Counted from the first letter of the stretch, positions 25,261 through 35,633 are shown. The stretch is 64,000 nucleotides of DNA from Ricordea florida (GCA_949710005.1 OX453273.1:9894246-9958245); one strand, 5' to 3'. Notes: generated by a model not told the origin, from the sequence alone. Program-made: numbers and translations.

Positions 25261-28200
25261 GTCTGCCCAAAGATTTGGTCGCGAGCTAGCTAAAGAAGAA
25301 ACTTGAATGCCGTGGGTTTGAGAAGAAGGCCAAGACAAAAGAAGCCCATCAAATGTCGCCCTACAAAGGCCCACGGGGAGCAAAAACTGACAGCGTGTTG
25401 TTGATTGTCATTTCAAGTTCCATTAGCGTTGATTTGTTGATTTATATCATCTTAACTTTTCTTTGTCAATGGGAGACATATACATATAGACGTAATGTGC
25501 TTCCTGAATAATGCTTTTTGAGAAAGATCTCGATTGATATCTTTATCCACAGATGGGACGAGCAAACCTGTATCACGCAAGGGGTTGTCCAACCTCAATT
25601 TGCACGGATTAGTAAACGATACGTTTGATTGTTTCCCCGTTATCTAGGAAAACTCCGTTTGATTTCTAAAGTAAAGAACCCCAAAAAGCACAAATGCCAA
25701 GCAGAATCGAGGTAAAACCAACAAAATTTCTCTTATGCAAGCTACACTTGAGCCCCAGGCACGTCTTTTACGACACCCATATCGAATGGTGTAAAGTTTA
25801 CGAGATAGGGCATCGGTAGCCAATTAGCACCCATTTATGGGATAAACGCCATTTGTTCATTTGAACAGCCATGCATCCTTGGTCTTAATTAATGCATCAC
25901 TCTATCAATCTCGTGTGTATTTTTTTAGAAGATGATTCAGATAAGGTGTTTAAGTTCGCATTATACGCAGCGAACTATATAATGTTTTTCGATGACGTTT
26001 CTGCGCTGTTTTGTTTTCAAACAAACGGCCGCAAAAATGGATGGATAACTAAATATACCGTTTGATGACTTCTGCTGGCAATCTCAACGAATTTTATCTT
26101 TAAGATAATAATTCAATTATCGACTGATTATGACGCAACTTGATAGCGGGCTTAGGAAATGACACCCCAGCGGAAGGCCGGGTTTTTCAGTGTTAATGTA
26201 GAAATCCGATAATAATACGCTTATATGCCAATATAGAGATAAATATTAAGCGAGCTTTTGTAGCAGGGACAAATACAGGCATGGAAGAAAAATTAAAATA
26301 TGGACAAATTCAAACATAATACTTTCCATTTTGTCATCAATTGACCGGGCATATTGCCTGAAACAACACAAGCCTTTGGAGATAGAAGCAAATGGTTTTA
26401 CTAGGCTATTTGTATTGCATAGTTAACGCCTATCAAATTGATACGCGTAAGACAGGTTTTCATAAAAAGATCTAAGAGCGATAGAAACCACAGAAACTGA
26501 CTTTTAGTTGAGTTCGGGAGGATAAAAAAAAGCAACAGTCGTGAAAAACGTGCCTCGACTGCATCTCATCGTGAAAACGAGCGAAATAATCGAACATTTT
26601 ATATAACCAACAGTAGGCTTTTATATTTATACCAAGCCAAAGGTCGTATTGCTTAAAAGATTTCAACGATCAATAACTAACGACACGTCTGTATCGCAGT
26701 TCAATCTTACTATACATCATGGCTAGTTTGTGGGCGGATCATAAGACATGTCACCGGCCCTACGTACGCTGTAATGGTTTCTAATTCGCCTGGATATAAC
26801 CTGAAGGTCTAGCTTCCTTTGTATCTATTTTCTACATCCGCCGAAGTTACAGAACAAAAATCAACCCAAGATCAACTCAGGGACGTTTTTTTTAAAGTGC
26901 TCTCTAACGGGTTAGCGAATGAAAAGTTCACCTCTAAACAGCTGTTTTCGAGCTTTCATTGAAGAGATATTTATTTCTGCCGGCCAATTAAATACCCATC
27001 AGCCACTAACCGCTAGAAATGGAGTGTATTTTCTATTTCAGATGCTTTTATTAGGTTATTATTATTATTAAAATTTTTTTTTTGTCTTTGTCTATCGTGC
27101 GGACTGCAGCAACAAATGGCCATCGTCGGTTGAAACTTATCTCAAGAAATAATCTTCGTTATTGAGCTAATCAGAGACATTTTATCTGCTTTCTCAGTTT
27201 CAGCAGACAATACCCTCGCTTCACATCACCTATCAAGAAAACGTTTATTTTCTCAAACCTGATGAAAGTAAAGGCCCAGTCACGTTCGCTGCGAAAACTT
27301 TGCGGGCGTTTGATTGGCCGAACGAAAAACATGAAGCCTCACACTATCTTTAAAGGCCGTTACTCGGTGCGCACAAGTTTTCCTGAACTTGACAGGTTCA
27401 CAGTTTTCTTACCATATATATTTGTACACGTTTGTGTTTGTAAAATTTTATTTTCTTTTTAATTTCATATTACTTTGGTTGTTAATAAACTAAACAATCC
27501 TTTCAGTTTCGACACTGCCATCACTCCAACAACGCTAAGAGCTGCAGTGTGTTTGCTATTTCTGCTGAAGATTCCAAGAGAAACGTACACTTAAGTAAAC
27601 GATGTTGTTGAAGACAAAGTTGCAGACGGCTGCATGCGTCGAAAGTGAAATCACTGCCTGTTGCTGAAACAAAACAAAAAAATTCCCTAGTACCTGCGGA
27701 ACATTTTTAATTGTCAGGTTTTGGCTCAAACTTTAGTATACCAAGTCTACCCTCACTCATCTAATCTGGAATGCTTTACATTCTTATGTTGACCTTTCAT
27801 TCACAAGTAAGCTAACCTTTACATTCTTCGTTTGTCAGTTTGTATTCTCATACGAAAGTTTTCTACAATACCTTTCAGCGAAACATGTGCCAATTTTAAA
27901 CCACGCTGTCTACAGACGTTGCTGGATGGAAAAAATCCGCCGGCCTCAAGTGTTCTGTTTGAGTTCTTAAAACTGCATAATTTCCTAGGTTAGCCACAAC
28001 CGAAAGCCAGTTTGCAAAACGCGCCATGCAACACAAAGGTGAATAATTGGCATTTATTCTCATTTTAATAGCTCAAAGTGTGCCTCTAGTCATCTTCAAA
28101 AAACACAAACCTTTATGGAGATTTTTCTTTGTGGTGTTTGTTCTTCGTTGTCACATGGCGTGCTACCTCCAAGCAAAACAGCTGTTGGCTTGTTCTGAGA

Positions 28201-29539
28201 GTAAACAATTAATTTGCCGTTTTACAAAGCATTGTGTTCAGCATTCAGGGGCCTGTTCACCTGCTTGGCAAGGCAGAACTTTCATAAATCCGGTTCGATA
28301 TACCGTTTGACAGACTCAAGAAACGTTTCCAAGTAATTGTCCACAGTGGTTGCAGCCTACTGACTAGCTATGGTAACAAAACTTCAAAGAACTGAAAACT
28401 TGAAAAAGTATGACGGACTGTTGTTTCAAACCCATTATCAAAAACGCTCGTTTTACTCTGTAACGGTGTGCTCAACTAGTTTGCTGGGTATCTACGGTTT
28501 CCACGTAAATTCAAATCCCCGCCGCAAGCTGGCAAGCGCCGGCCGATCTCCTAAATAAGTTACTTAATTTAAATGTAATTTATTTATTTTGCATAACTCC
28601 TTTCATCACCCGTTAGTCACACGATTCAACTTGCGGTTCATTCGTCCCGTTCCAGGCAAAGTAATGCAGTCTGACCTCCGAGCACTTCAAGACGCTTCGG
28701 ATTAGCATTCCTATTTGCTGTTGTTCACGTAATTTTGGTGGACTTCCAATAAGTCGGAATTCATGGGGAAACATTTGACTTTAATTCTGTTATAGACAAA
28801 ACAGTTTTGCAATCGTCGAGTCCAGCGCAGACTTGATTTCGCTTCGAGACCTGCTGTACTGTCTCGTCCGTCTATTTATCCTACCTAACAAAAGGCTAAC
28901 GTCTAATTATCGCGTCATCGCGCCATAAAAGACACGAGATCTTTTTGATTGACGAGAGCAGCTGTAAAATTCGTTGCTTGTTCAAGCCATAAGGATGATT
29001 TGAGATAGCGTTTTAATTCAGTCTTGTTCTATTTTGGACCGAGTCAAGGTCGTTTCTTTTGATTGCTCCATTGAATGTTACGTTCCGCGTGTTATGTGCG
29101 TTTTGGCATGTCACTTTTGTTTTTATAGAACTTCCCTTTCATCGATGATATCATGTGTGCTGTTTCATGCTGTTGGTTTGTTTATATTTTTATAAACTGG
29201 TATTAAAAGAAACTATTAGAGCAATTTTGTCGATGTAGTTGGCCTTCCCGGATTTCAGGAAAATTCGATGACTGCCGTTAACCGATTTCCGGCATCAAAT
29301 CCTGTCAAATGTATTTACAAACTATCGTGTCACAGTGTCTTACTGGAGTCCTATCGTTAGAACTTTCTCATTGCCAAGTGTGCAAACGAATGTGACTGGA
29401 GTAAAGCAAAATATGATTTTCAATACAGAACTGGGAGAGTTGCTCACAAGTCCTATTTAATGGCTTTTCTAAAAAAATGTCCGCATTGTACAGTATTACT
29501 GGAATTTAATTGAGACCCTCGCAGCATGGATTGATTCGC
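25261..29539. other. 5' flank of HLX, no gene seen
   Basis: About 4.3 kb upstream of the HLX start codon with few repeats and no recognisable exon. It presumably includes the promoter and 5' UTR of HLX; no TATA box or initiator can be assigned with confidence. Confidence 0.4.
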
Positions 29540-29850
29540 AGACAAAAAGGTAAAGCCATACTATATAGCAAAACGAAAGCTTAACAGTACATTATTGTTC
29601 AGTACTTAGCTTTCAAATTTATAGTCAGGCACACTGCATGGTTTGCTCCACAGATGAAAAAGTTATAGCCACATTTTAACCGACGTAAAACAAACAATAC
29701 CACAAAACGGTACTATTCAGTAGCATTTCAAAAAATGGCCACACTGTGCGGTTTGATCCTAATATGACGAAGTTAGAAGCACATGCAATATAGTTAATCA
29801 AACAGTGCTATTCAGGGACTTTCCCCAGACTGGTCACACTGCACTGTTTC
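29540..29850 (-). repeat. ~107-bp dispersed tandem repeat, reverse-orientation cluster
   Basis: About three diverged reverse-complement copies (CACACTGCATGGTTTG, GAAAAAGTTA, ACAGTACC motifs). It lies just outside the left end of the large transposon at 29996. Confidence 0.7.
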
Positions 29851-29986
29851 CGTCCCGTAAGGACGGTGTATCAGACTCGTATGAATTTGCTTTGCAAAAC
29901 GCGTAACTAGACAAGTATTGTCAGGATCCCATCATGAGCAAGGAGCGTTCTTCTCCCCTATGAGTTCTGGAGCGGGTATTTCGATA

Positions 29987-29995
29987 GACAGTTAC
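29987..29995. repeat. Target duplication of outer transposon, left copy
   Basis: GACAGTTAC directly before the left inverted repeat; the same 9 bp follow the right end at 47497-47505. Confidence 0.85.
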
Positions 29996-30188
29996 AGGAG
30001 CCCATGACCCGGAGCCTCCATCTCCCATATTGACTCTATGACACAGCGTATTTACACCTTAGTCTATTTTTGGAATCACTTTTACCGCGATAATATTACG
30101 CAGCCTGACACACCTCCATCCCGCCTCCAACTTTGAACCAATCACGTAGTTGCTTTTACTGTAGCTTTATTTACGCATTCATTCGAAA

Positions 30189-30827
30189 ATGGCGAGCGAA
30201 AGCGGGTGCTTCTCTGATAGTCAATCTGAATTTTCCAGCGTCAGTGATGAGCTTTCTCCGCTAGAATCAAGCTATTCACAAAGTGAATCCGATGGAAGTG
30301 ACAAAGAAACCAGGGATCTCTCGGGAAAAGGTTCGAAATCTGATAGAAAGAGAAAAACCTTAGCTGGTCGGACGAGCGCCAGTGGGAGTCGTGGAAAGAA
30401 ACAAGTCCAAACTACCGATAAAAAAGTGGCAAAGGGACTTAGCTTTTCTGAAATGGATGAACTGTCATTATGGGTATTCGACGTATTCTCTAATGAAGAA
30501 GCAATGAAAGTGGAAAGCGAATTGCGGCAACGACTTTTGAAATCACTAAGATTAAAAGCCTTCGACGAGCGCCGGAAATTCGCCTCACACTTGACAAGCG
30601 AAGCACAAAGGGGTAATTTTAGTCTTTTGATTACTGGATTTTGTAGGAAATTCGCGACATTGTCAAAAGAGTGCTATAGGACTGGAGTAATAAAAGAGAG
30701 AAAGGCTGCTTTTTCTGTAGCATGGATGAAACTTTTAGCCAATTTCCAGCCCGGAAAGAAGTCCCAAGAAAGGATTATTCTCGAGCGCTGTTTGCCGGCA
30801 CACAACATCTTTTCCCACGAGGACGTT
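30189..30827 (+). pseudogene. 5' part of outer-transposon gene 1, truncated by Polinton
   Basis: 213 codons from an ATG 193 bp inside the transposon end to the exact Polinton junction. The N-terminal ~80 residues are Ser/Asp/Glu-rich then Lys/Arg-rich and probably disordered; after that comes an alpha-helical segment with many charged residues. The reading frame is open, but from 30828 it runs into the Polinton terminal repeat and stops at 30926, so the protein is cut. Its continuation starts at 45108 in the same frame. I did not recognise the family; a transposon accessory or DNA-binding protein is a guess. Confidence 0.8.
30823..30827. repeat. Polinton target duplication, left copy
   Basis: ACGTT directly precedes the Polinton end and also directly follows its right end at 45103-45107. 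Polintons usually make 6-bp duplications; only five bases match here (GACGTT on the left, ACGTTC on the right). Confidence 0.8.
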
Positions 30828-31101
30828 AGTAGTAGGGTGGAGGGGGGATACCCGGGATTTTTTTATCGGGAATTTATCAAGGATTTTATCAAGGAATTTA
30901 TCAGGTATTTTAATTTGCATCATTAATTTATCAGGAATTTATCAAGGATTTTATCAAGGAATTTATCAGGTATTTTAATTTGCATCATTAATTTATCAGG
31001 AATTTATCAAGGATTTTATCAAGGAATTTATCAGGTATTTATCAAGGATTTCAAAAAATAAAATTAAAAATTGGTTTAAAGATATAACATGAAATATCAA
31101 A
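30828..31101 (+). repeat. Polinton left terminal inverted repeat
   Basis: Starts AGTAGTAGGGTGG and reaches the ATG of the 31102 gene. It contains three head-to-tail 65-bp units (GCATCATT at 30917 and 30982), each built of TTTATCAAGGA and TTTATCAGG-like sub-motifs. It differs from the right repeat by a 12-bp insertion near 31038 and a few A-tract length changes. Homology continues past the ATG into both terminal genes at lower identity. Confidence 0.93.
31075..31080 (+). promoter_or_regulatory. TTTAAA box of the left-end gene
   Basis: TTGGTTTAAAGATATA, 21 nt before the ATG at 31102; identical in the right terminal repeat upstream of the polymerase gene. Confidence 0.6.
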
Positions 31102-31779
31102 ATGGAACGGCAAACAGTAAAAGAACTGGAGAAGCTAAATGTGAAACAATTGAAAGCCCTAGCCAAAGAGCTAGGTATTAAAGGATATTCTAGAATGCTT
31201 AAACCCGAACTCATTGAAACTATAACACAACCACAAGTACTAAACATGAATATTATTGAAGAACCTATACCTGATATTAATGTTACCACCACTAAAAACC
31301 ACAAACAACCTATCAATCAAGTATTGGAAAAACTAAATGTAGAACACATGAGAGCCCTAGCCAAAGAGCAGGGTATTAAAAAATATTATTGGATGACTAG
31401 ACCTAAACTAATTGAAGAGTTAGGTGATATAGACATAGACCCAAACAAATTATCGAATATTATTGATAAAATAACAACAAAAAAGTATAAGTGTATTCAT
31501 GGAGGGTTTAAATATCAATGTAAAGAGTGTCACGGATCTCAAATATGCCCCCATAATCAAAGGAAATCACGTTGTAAAGAATGCAACGGTGGTAGTATTT
31601 GTGAGCATAAACGGGAGAGGTATATGTGCAAAGACTGTAAAGGTAAAGGAATATGTATTCATGGAAAACAAAGATGTTTTTGTAAGTTATGTGGAGGATC
31701 TCAAATATGCGAACACAACAAACAGAAGGCGCATTGTAAAAAGTGTCGCAAAACACAAGATACACAACAAAAACATTAA
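31102..31779 (+). CDS. SAP-like domains plus zinc-binding Cys/His repeats
   Basis: 225 aa, function unknown. Residues ~1-45 and ~75-110 are two copies of a SAP/Rho-N-like helix-extended-helix segment (LKALAKELGIKGYSRM), a fold usually linked to nucleic acid binding. Residues ~130-218 hold five 18-residue repeats of the form C-x-H-x6-C-x2-C with a linker such as NGGSI or GGSQI, which should bind five metal ions. From memory, similar Cys/His arrays occur in large DNA viruses and algae; this was not checked. The first SAP-like segment is shared with the polymerase at the other end. It is probably a nucleic acid-binding regulator or replication factor of the Polinton. It is not one of the standard core genes. 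Confidence 0.85.
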   Translation: MERQTVKELEKLNVKQLKALAKELGIKGYSRMLKPELIETITQPQVLNMNIIEEPIPDINVTTTKNHKQPINQVLEKLNVEHMRALAKEQGIKKYYWMTRPKLIEELGDIDIDPNKLSNIIDKITTKKYKCIHGGFKYQCKECHGSQICPHNQRKSRCKECNGGSICEHKRERYMCKDCKGKGICIHGKQRCFCKLCGGSQICEHNKQKAHCKKCRKTQDTQQKH

Positions 31780-32011
31780 GTTATATAACGCAAGTCAGTG
31801 TTACATAACAAAATTTACCTTGTGACTCATCTACAGAATTTACATTGACGTAATAACATTCCTGAGCGACGTTAGAAACCAGCCTTTTAAAAGTAAACTT
31901 CAAATCCACTTTCCAACTTGCTTGTTGCTATGTCGTAAAAGTATGTAATCTATTGTTATACACGTGCGTACTAATTTACACACAATAATAATCACGTGAA
32001 ATACTCATGAA

Positions 32012-33559
32012 CTACCGAAATAGATACCACGCTAATCCACCAGCGACAACTATAAATGTTAATATATTCTTTTCATGTTGCGTTGAGTCTATATTATTTT
32101 CGTGTTTCGTTGAGTATGTTTGCGTTGAGTCTGTTTTCATTGGTGGTTTTGGTTTCGTTTCAGATATATGCGGTAACTTTAACTTTGAAGATCCCATGTT
32201 ATGTTTTATTCCAACCTGTTTTGCTTCAGTGTTTAGGGAATTATTCACTCCAAAATTCATATCGCTACTAGCTTTCATAAGTTTGTTATTAAAACCAGTC
32301 ACGCTCTCAGTGTTGATTATCATATTACTAGGCATTAGCCATACACCAGGAGCAATAGCTAAATCAAGCCGTAATTTCGCTTCCTGTATAGCTAATTGAT
32401 ACCTTTGGATAGAACTAGAAATGTCATTTTCAATAACACTACTCTCAAAAAGGGATAAGAATTCTTGTTGAGTTTCTATCGCTCCACCACCATTGCCGTA
32501 AATTGAGTTTCTAGTGTTGACTTGCGCTCCCAATATACAGTAAACAAAAGCTTCAACAGATCGATTCAATCTACCAAGTCCAGCTTTAGTGAGTCCATGA
32601 CCACTTGTTGGGATAAACCAAGCATATTGGAAATCAGCAAAATCGTCATTACGGATGAATGAGATGAGATTACCTTTTTCTTTCTTACCTCCCTCATCAG
32701 CAAATTTACCACCTTCACCAGGCCACTGATCAGCTTCATCATCGTAATTCCTTACAATATGAACATTTTGATTTCCTCCACCTCTTCCATTGTATCCAGC
32801 ACCATAATCAATAAATATATCACCCAATCCTCCGTTTCTACCACCTTTCCATCTAAAATCAGAATTATTACCAATTCCAAATTCAGCGCACAATCGTTGA
32901 TATGCGACTTTGTTGTAAGGATTGTTGTTTATTACAAAGGGTTGCTTACCAGGTAGGGGAAGACTCAATTCATAAAGTATTCGTCTTATGGTGAAATACA
33001 CATGAAATTTAATGAAGCTACTCACGACTTTGGGATAGTTGAGACTCTCAAAAGGACTTATACCACAACCAGAGGTCGCACACCATACTGCAAAGTTTAG
33101 TTGTTGAGGCCAATAATTCATATCGGGTGCGTTCAACCATTTTCTACTCTGTTTACCAAATTTGAAAGTCACAACTTGGGATGTAAATATGTTTCTCATC
33201 TTTGCTGTGAATTTCTTAGTATTAGATACGTATATATCCAGTGAGGTAAGCATTTTTGTAATATTACTTGTAAAGTCATCAAAATCAATTGCAGGTATTG
33301 GATAAGATCGATTGGTTATAGTTAAACTCTTTGGGAATGAACTCAATGCATAATCATTCAATCCTAAATCTTTCCACAACAGTCTTTTTAAACGGGGTGA
33401 TAGGTCTTCAATCCATGTTTTTCCAGTGGGATCATCATTAGACATGATTGTTGTACCATTAACTTTCCACTTAATGTATCCACCATACGGATCAGCTACA
33501 ACTTCGAATTGACCTGTATCAGCCTTTGGATATCTTTCTCTGAAATCATTGAGTAACAT
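32012..33559 (-). CDS. Polinton protein with C-terminal membrane anchor, unknown function
   Basis: 515 aa. I do not recognise the family. Residues 1-230 are mixed alpha/beta with many aromatic residues. The middle (~240-310) is rich in Gly and Asp, including RWKGGRNGGLGDIF and GPGEGG-like runs. Residues ~315-430 form a second compact part (TKAGLGRLNRSVEAFVYCI). A disordered Lys/Thr/Ser-rich stretch precedes a hydrophobic C-terminal helix (FIVVAGGLAWYLF). It is the last and largest gene of the virion block, so a structural role such as spike, penton-associated or membrane-anchored virion protein is inferred. TTTAAA lies 29 nt before the ATG. Confidence 0.85.
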   Translation of the reverse strand: MLLNDFRERYPKADTGQFEVVADPYGGYIKWKVNGTTIMSNDDPTGKTWIEDLSPRLKRLLWKDLGLNDYALSSFPKSLTITNRSYPIPAIDFDDFTSNITKMLTSLDIYVSNTKKFTAKMRNIFTSQVVTFKFGKQSRKWLNAPDMNYWPQQLNFAVWCATSGCGISPFESLNYPKVVSSFIKFHVYFTIRRILYELSLPLPGKQPFVINNNPYNKVAYQRLCAEFGIGNNSDFRWKGGRNGGLGDIFIDYGAGYNGRGGGNQNVHIVRNYDDEADQWPGEGGKFADEGGKKEKGNLISFIRNDDFADFQYAWFIPTSGHGLTKAGLGRLNRSVEAFVYCILGAQVNTRNSIYGNGGGAIETQQEFLSLFESSVIENDISSSIQRYQLAIQEAKLRLDLAIAPGVWLMPSNMIINTESVTGFNNKLMKASSDMNFGVNNSLNTEAKQVGIKHNMGSSKLKLPHISETKPKPPMKTDSTQTYSTKHENNIDSTQHEKNILTFIVVAGGLAWYLFR

Positions 33560-33588
33560 TTTATTCTTTATGTTGATAATAAGATTTT

Positions 33589-33594
33589 TTTAAA
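33589..33594 (-). promoter_or_regulatory. TTTAAA box of the 515-aa gene
   Basis: GATTTAAAAA on the minus strand, 29 nt before the ATG at 33559. Confidence 0.5.
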
Positions 33595-33660
33595 TCAACA
33601 CCGTTCTTTTCTAATACCAACCTCATAATTCCATCCTACAGGCGTTTTCTCAAATGACAT
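33595..33660 (-). CDS. Possible 21-aa micro-ORF
   Basis: An ATG three bases after the stop of the 193-aa gene opens a 21-codon frame (MSFEKTPVGWNYEVGIRKER, then Cys) ending just before the next gene's TTTAAA box. It fills a gap of about 100 nt in an otherwise tightly packed block. Small basic peptides exist in related virions, but nothing here proves translation. Confidence 0.3.
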   Translation of the reverse strand: MSFEKTPVGWNYEVGIRKERC

Positions 33661-33662
33661 TT

Positions 33663-34244
33663 TCAACGTACGGGAGTGGTTAGCTCCTTTAATATTTCTC
33701 GCATCTGATTCATATTTAAGTTTTTTTCTGTATCTTTCCGGTTTTTTTGACGGATTTCGAGTTTTAGTTTTTCAAACTTGTCCACCTCTGCTAAAATTAT
33801 CGAAAATTCTTGGTCAGAGATAGCGTTATCTTTCAGTGCCTTTGAAACCAAGTCGTGAATGGTATTTACTTTTGCTTTTGCTAGAGAAACTGTCTGTTCA
33901 TGTTTACTAACTTTATGTGAAAGTCGTTTAGAAGCCGCACCGCATCCAACCGATATTCCACCACAAAGACCACCAACCGCTCCTAATGGGATACCAACAA
34001 CAGCACCAAAACCAGTAAGAGATGTTCCAAGTCCACCTGCAGATAGGATAACTGAAAACACCCCACTACCAACACTGATTTTAGTAAATATCCCCCTAGC
34101 TCTATTGTATTTTTTCCTAACATCCTCGTAATGTCTAATTTCCTTCTGAAGATTATGTACTACTTCACACGATTTTTGAAGCCTGAAATTATTTGGATCT
34201 CCTTTCATAGGAACTTGCGGATAAATTCTACTGTACTCATCCAT
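33663..34244 (-). CDS. Polinton protein with Gly-rich hydrophobic hairpin and coiled coils
   Basis: 193 aa. Residues ~20-50 and ~105-175 are predicted charged helices or coiled coil. Between them, residues ~55-100 form a long Gly/Ala/Val-rich hydrophobic segment (FSVILSAGGLGTSLTG) that could fold as a membrane hairpin. The layout resembles membrane-active minor virion proteins, but no family was recognised. The ATG directly follows a run of twelve A, and the upstream gene overlaps it by 40 nt in another frame, so translational coupling or slippage is possible. A variant box (TTTAAG on the plus strand at 34272) lies 27 nt upstream. Confidence 0.8.
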   Translation of the reverse strand: MDEYSRIYPQVPMKGDPNNFRLQKSCEVVHNLQKEIRHYEDVRKKYNRARGIFTKISVGSGVFSVILSAGGLGTSLTGFGAVVGIPLGAVGGLCGGISVGCGAASKRLSHKVSKHEQTVSLAKAKVNTIHDLVSKALKDNAISDQEFSIILAEVDKFEKLKLEIRQKNRKDTEKNLNMNQMREILKELTTPVR

Positions 34245-34621
34245 TTTTTTTTTTTGCTGACAGGTTCGTTATTTAAGTTAGGCTTTTTTCCATTTTCATC
34301 AATAACCCATAAAGTAAAGTAGTTGACTGGATTTTTGGTTTGTGGAACTTTTAAACAAGGATGTTTTTCATATGGTGGAATAACAGCTAGTAATTGTGAG
34401 GGTTTAAGTTCTAAATTTTCACCGATGGGTTTACAACAATTTGAATATGAAGACTTTAACTCTATAAGATCACACATTAAGTATAAAGGATTTGAATAGT
34501 TTGCTTTACGAAGGTAACCAAATTGTAATTGTATCTCTTTTACATTGGTTAAGGGTGGATCCAGATAAATTCTTGTTTCAGGAGTTAGCATAGTGATAGA
34601 TAGAAAAATTGTATCATTCAT
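34205..34621 (-). CDS. Small beta-rich Polinton protein, possible minor capsid
   Basis: 138 aa. Short alternating hydrophobic stretches (LTPETRIYLDPPL, NYFTLWVIDENG) suggest a compact beta sandwich. With the place in the virion block, this makes a single jelly-roll minor capsid or penton-like protein plausible. Polinton pentons are often larger, so this is only a candidate. The last residues (SKKKKW) are encoded by a twelve-A run shared with the start of the next gene. TTTAAA lies 29 nt before the ATG, inside the 3' end of the upstream gene. Confidence 0.8.
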   Translation of the reverse strand: MNDTIFLSITMLTPETRIYLDPPLTNVKEIQLQFGYLRKANYSNPLYLMCDLIELKSSYSNCCKPIGENLELKPSQLLAVIPPYEKHPCLKVPQTKNPVNYFTLWVIDENGKKPNLNNEPVSKKKKWMSTVEFIRKFL

Positions 34622-34635
34622 TATTTTGTTTTTAC

Positions 34636-35601
34636 TTAGCGCCTCTTCTTTTTAAATTGTTCCACAAAATATAGAACCACAGCCACTATCAACAACCAAG
34701 CGTTCTTACCTAAAAATCCAATAACCTCACCTGCAGTCTTGAACAGAAAGCTTACGATAGCTCCAACCATTCCAGGCAATATTTCACCGAGTTTCTTACC
34801 AATAGTTTTCAAACCGTTACCAACACCTTTACCCAATTTGGTTAGACCTTTAGAAAGATTAGAAACGATAACACCAATAACCACACCTACAGCACTCACA
34901 ACGGCAAAGACTGTAAAACCGTACTTTTTAAAGATGGCCTTCACACGATCCCGTAATGACATTTTTTCCTGGATTTGCTCAATCTCACGCTCCCGGTTAG
35001 CTATCTCATTATCATCATCAGCAATTTCTCTCTCTAGAGTCTCTATTCGGCTACTATCCTCTGGAATATTAAGCGGCTTATTTCTTAGGAATTTTATTTC
35101 CTCCTTCTTTTTGTTTTGTGATTCTTTTCTCTTATCGATCTCACGATAATTAGCTTCCACAACTTCTTCTGCTCTAGGACCTAAATCATTTTTCAATTGA
35201 TTGGGAAGTATTTTACTTTTATTTTTTAATGATTGTAATTCACCATCTAGAAGAACATAATCAGCTGGATTTACTCTTCTTAAATTAACAACTACTGATT
35301 TTATTCCATCTCCAATATCTTTGAAGAATGTTATGAATTTTGAAGTTTTTGCATGTGGATAGTACTTTTTGAGCTCTTTTTCAGCATCATTTTGATCTCT
35401 CATTCTTGTATCTAACAAGGGATTTTTTTCACTACCACCAAATGAAGTTCCTTCTTCATCATCAAGGTCAATTGGAAGAGTGGTGGATGTCTTTGTGGTT
35501 GGAGTCATATAAAATGTATCATTCCCATCATCATCACCCACATTATATGGATCATTTAGTTTAGTTGGATCTAAATCCGGTATATCTGAACCTTCTGCCA
35601 T
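34636..35601 (-). CDS. Polinton coiled-coil protein with C-terminal membrane segments
   Basis: 321 aa. Residues 1-70 are acidic and disordered (DDEEGTSFGG). Residues ~130-215 are a strong coiled coil rich in Glu, Lys and Arg. Residues ~222-320 hold hydrophobic segments (FAVVSAVGVVIGVIVSNL, WLLIVAVVLYFVEQF) around a Gly/Lys amphipathic stretch with KxLGKGVGNGLK-like repeats; the tail is basic (KKKRR). The layout suggests a membrane-active or DNA/membrane-linking minor virion protein. The family was not recognised. Confidence 0.85.
   Translation of the reverse strand: MAEGSDIPDLDPTKLNDPYNVGDDDGNDTFYMTPTTKTSTTLPIDLDDEEGTSFGGSEKNPLLDTRMRDQNDAEKELKKYYPHAKTSKFITFFKDIGDGIKSVVVNLRRVNPADYVLLDGELQSLKNKSKILPNQLKNDLGPRAEEVVEANYREIDKRKESQNKKKEEIKFLRNKPLNIPEDSSRIETLEREIADDDNEIANREREIEQIQEKMSLRDRVKAIFKKYGFTVFAVVSAVGVVIGVIVSNLSKGLTKLGKGVGNGLKTIGKKLGEILPGMVGAIVSFLFKTAGEVIGFLGKNAWLLIVAVVLYFVEQFKKKRR
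34651..34656 (-). promoter_or_regulatory. TTTAAA box of the 138-aa gene
   Basis: AATTTAAAAAG on the minus strand, 29 nt before the ATG at 34621. It overlaps Phe-Lys codons of the upstream gene, so it may be chance. Confidence 0.4.
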
Positions 35602-35627
35602 AATTTTTTACTCATCAGTAAGAAATC

Positions 35628-35633
35628 TTTAAA
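35628..35633 (-). promoter_or_regulatory. TTTAAA box of the 321-aa gene
   Basis: CAGTTTAAAGATTTC on the minus strand, 26 nt before the ATG at 35601. Confidence 0.6.

Noticed and set aside
30828-31101. 65-bp repeats as a centromeric or satellite array
   Set aside because: Only three copies, confined to the Polinton terminal repeats at both ends.
32007-32399. 130-aa plus-strand ORF within the Polinton
   Set aside because: Antisense to the 515-aa gene; low-complexity hydrophobic translation.
34739-35149. 136-aa plus-strand ORF
   Set aside because: Antisense shadow of the 321-aa coiled-coil gene.
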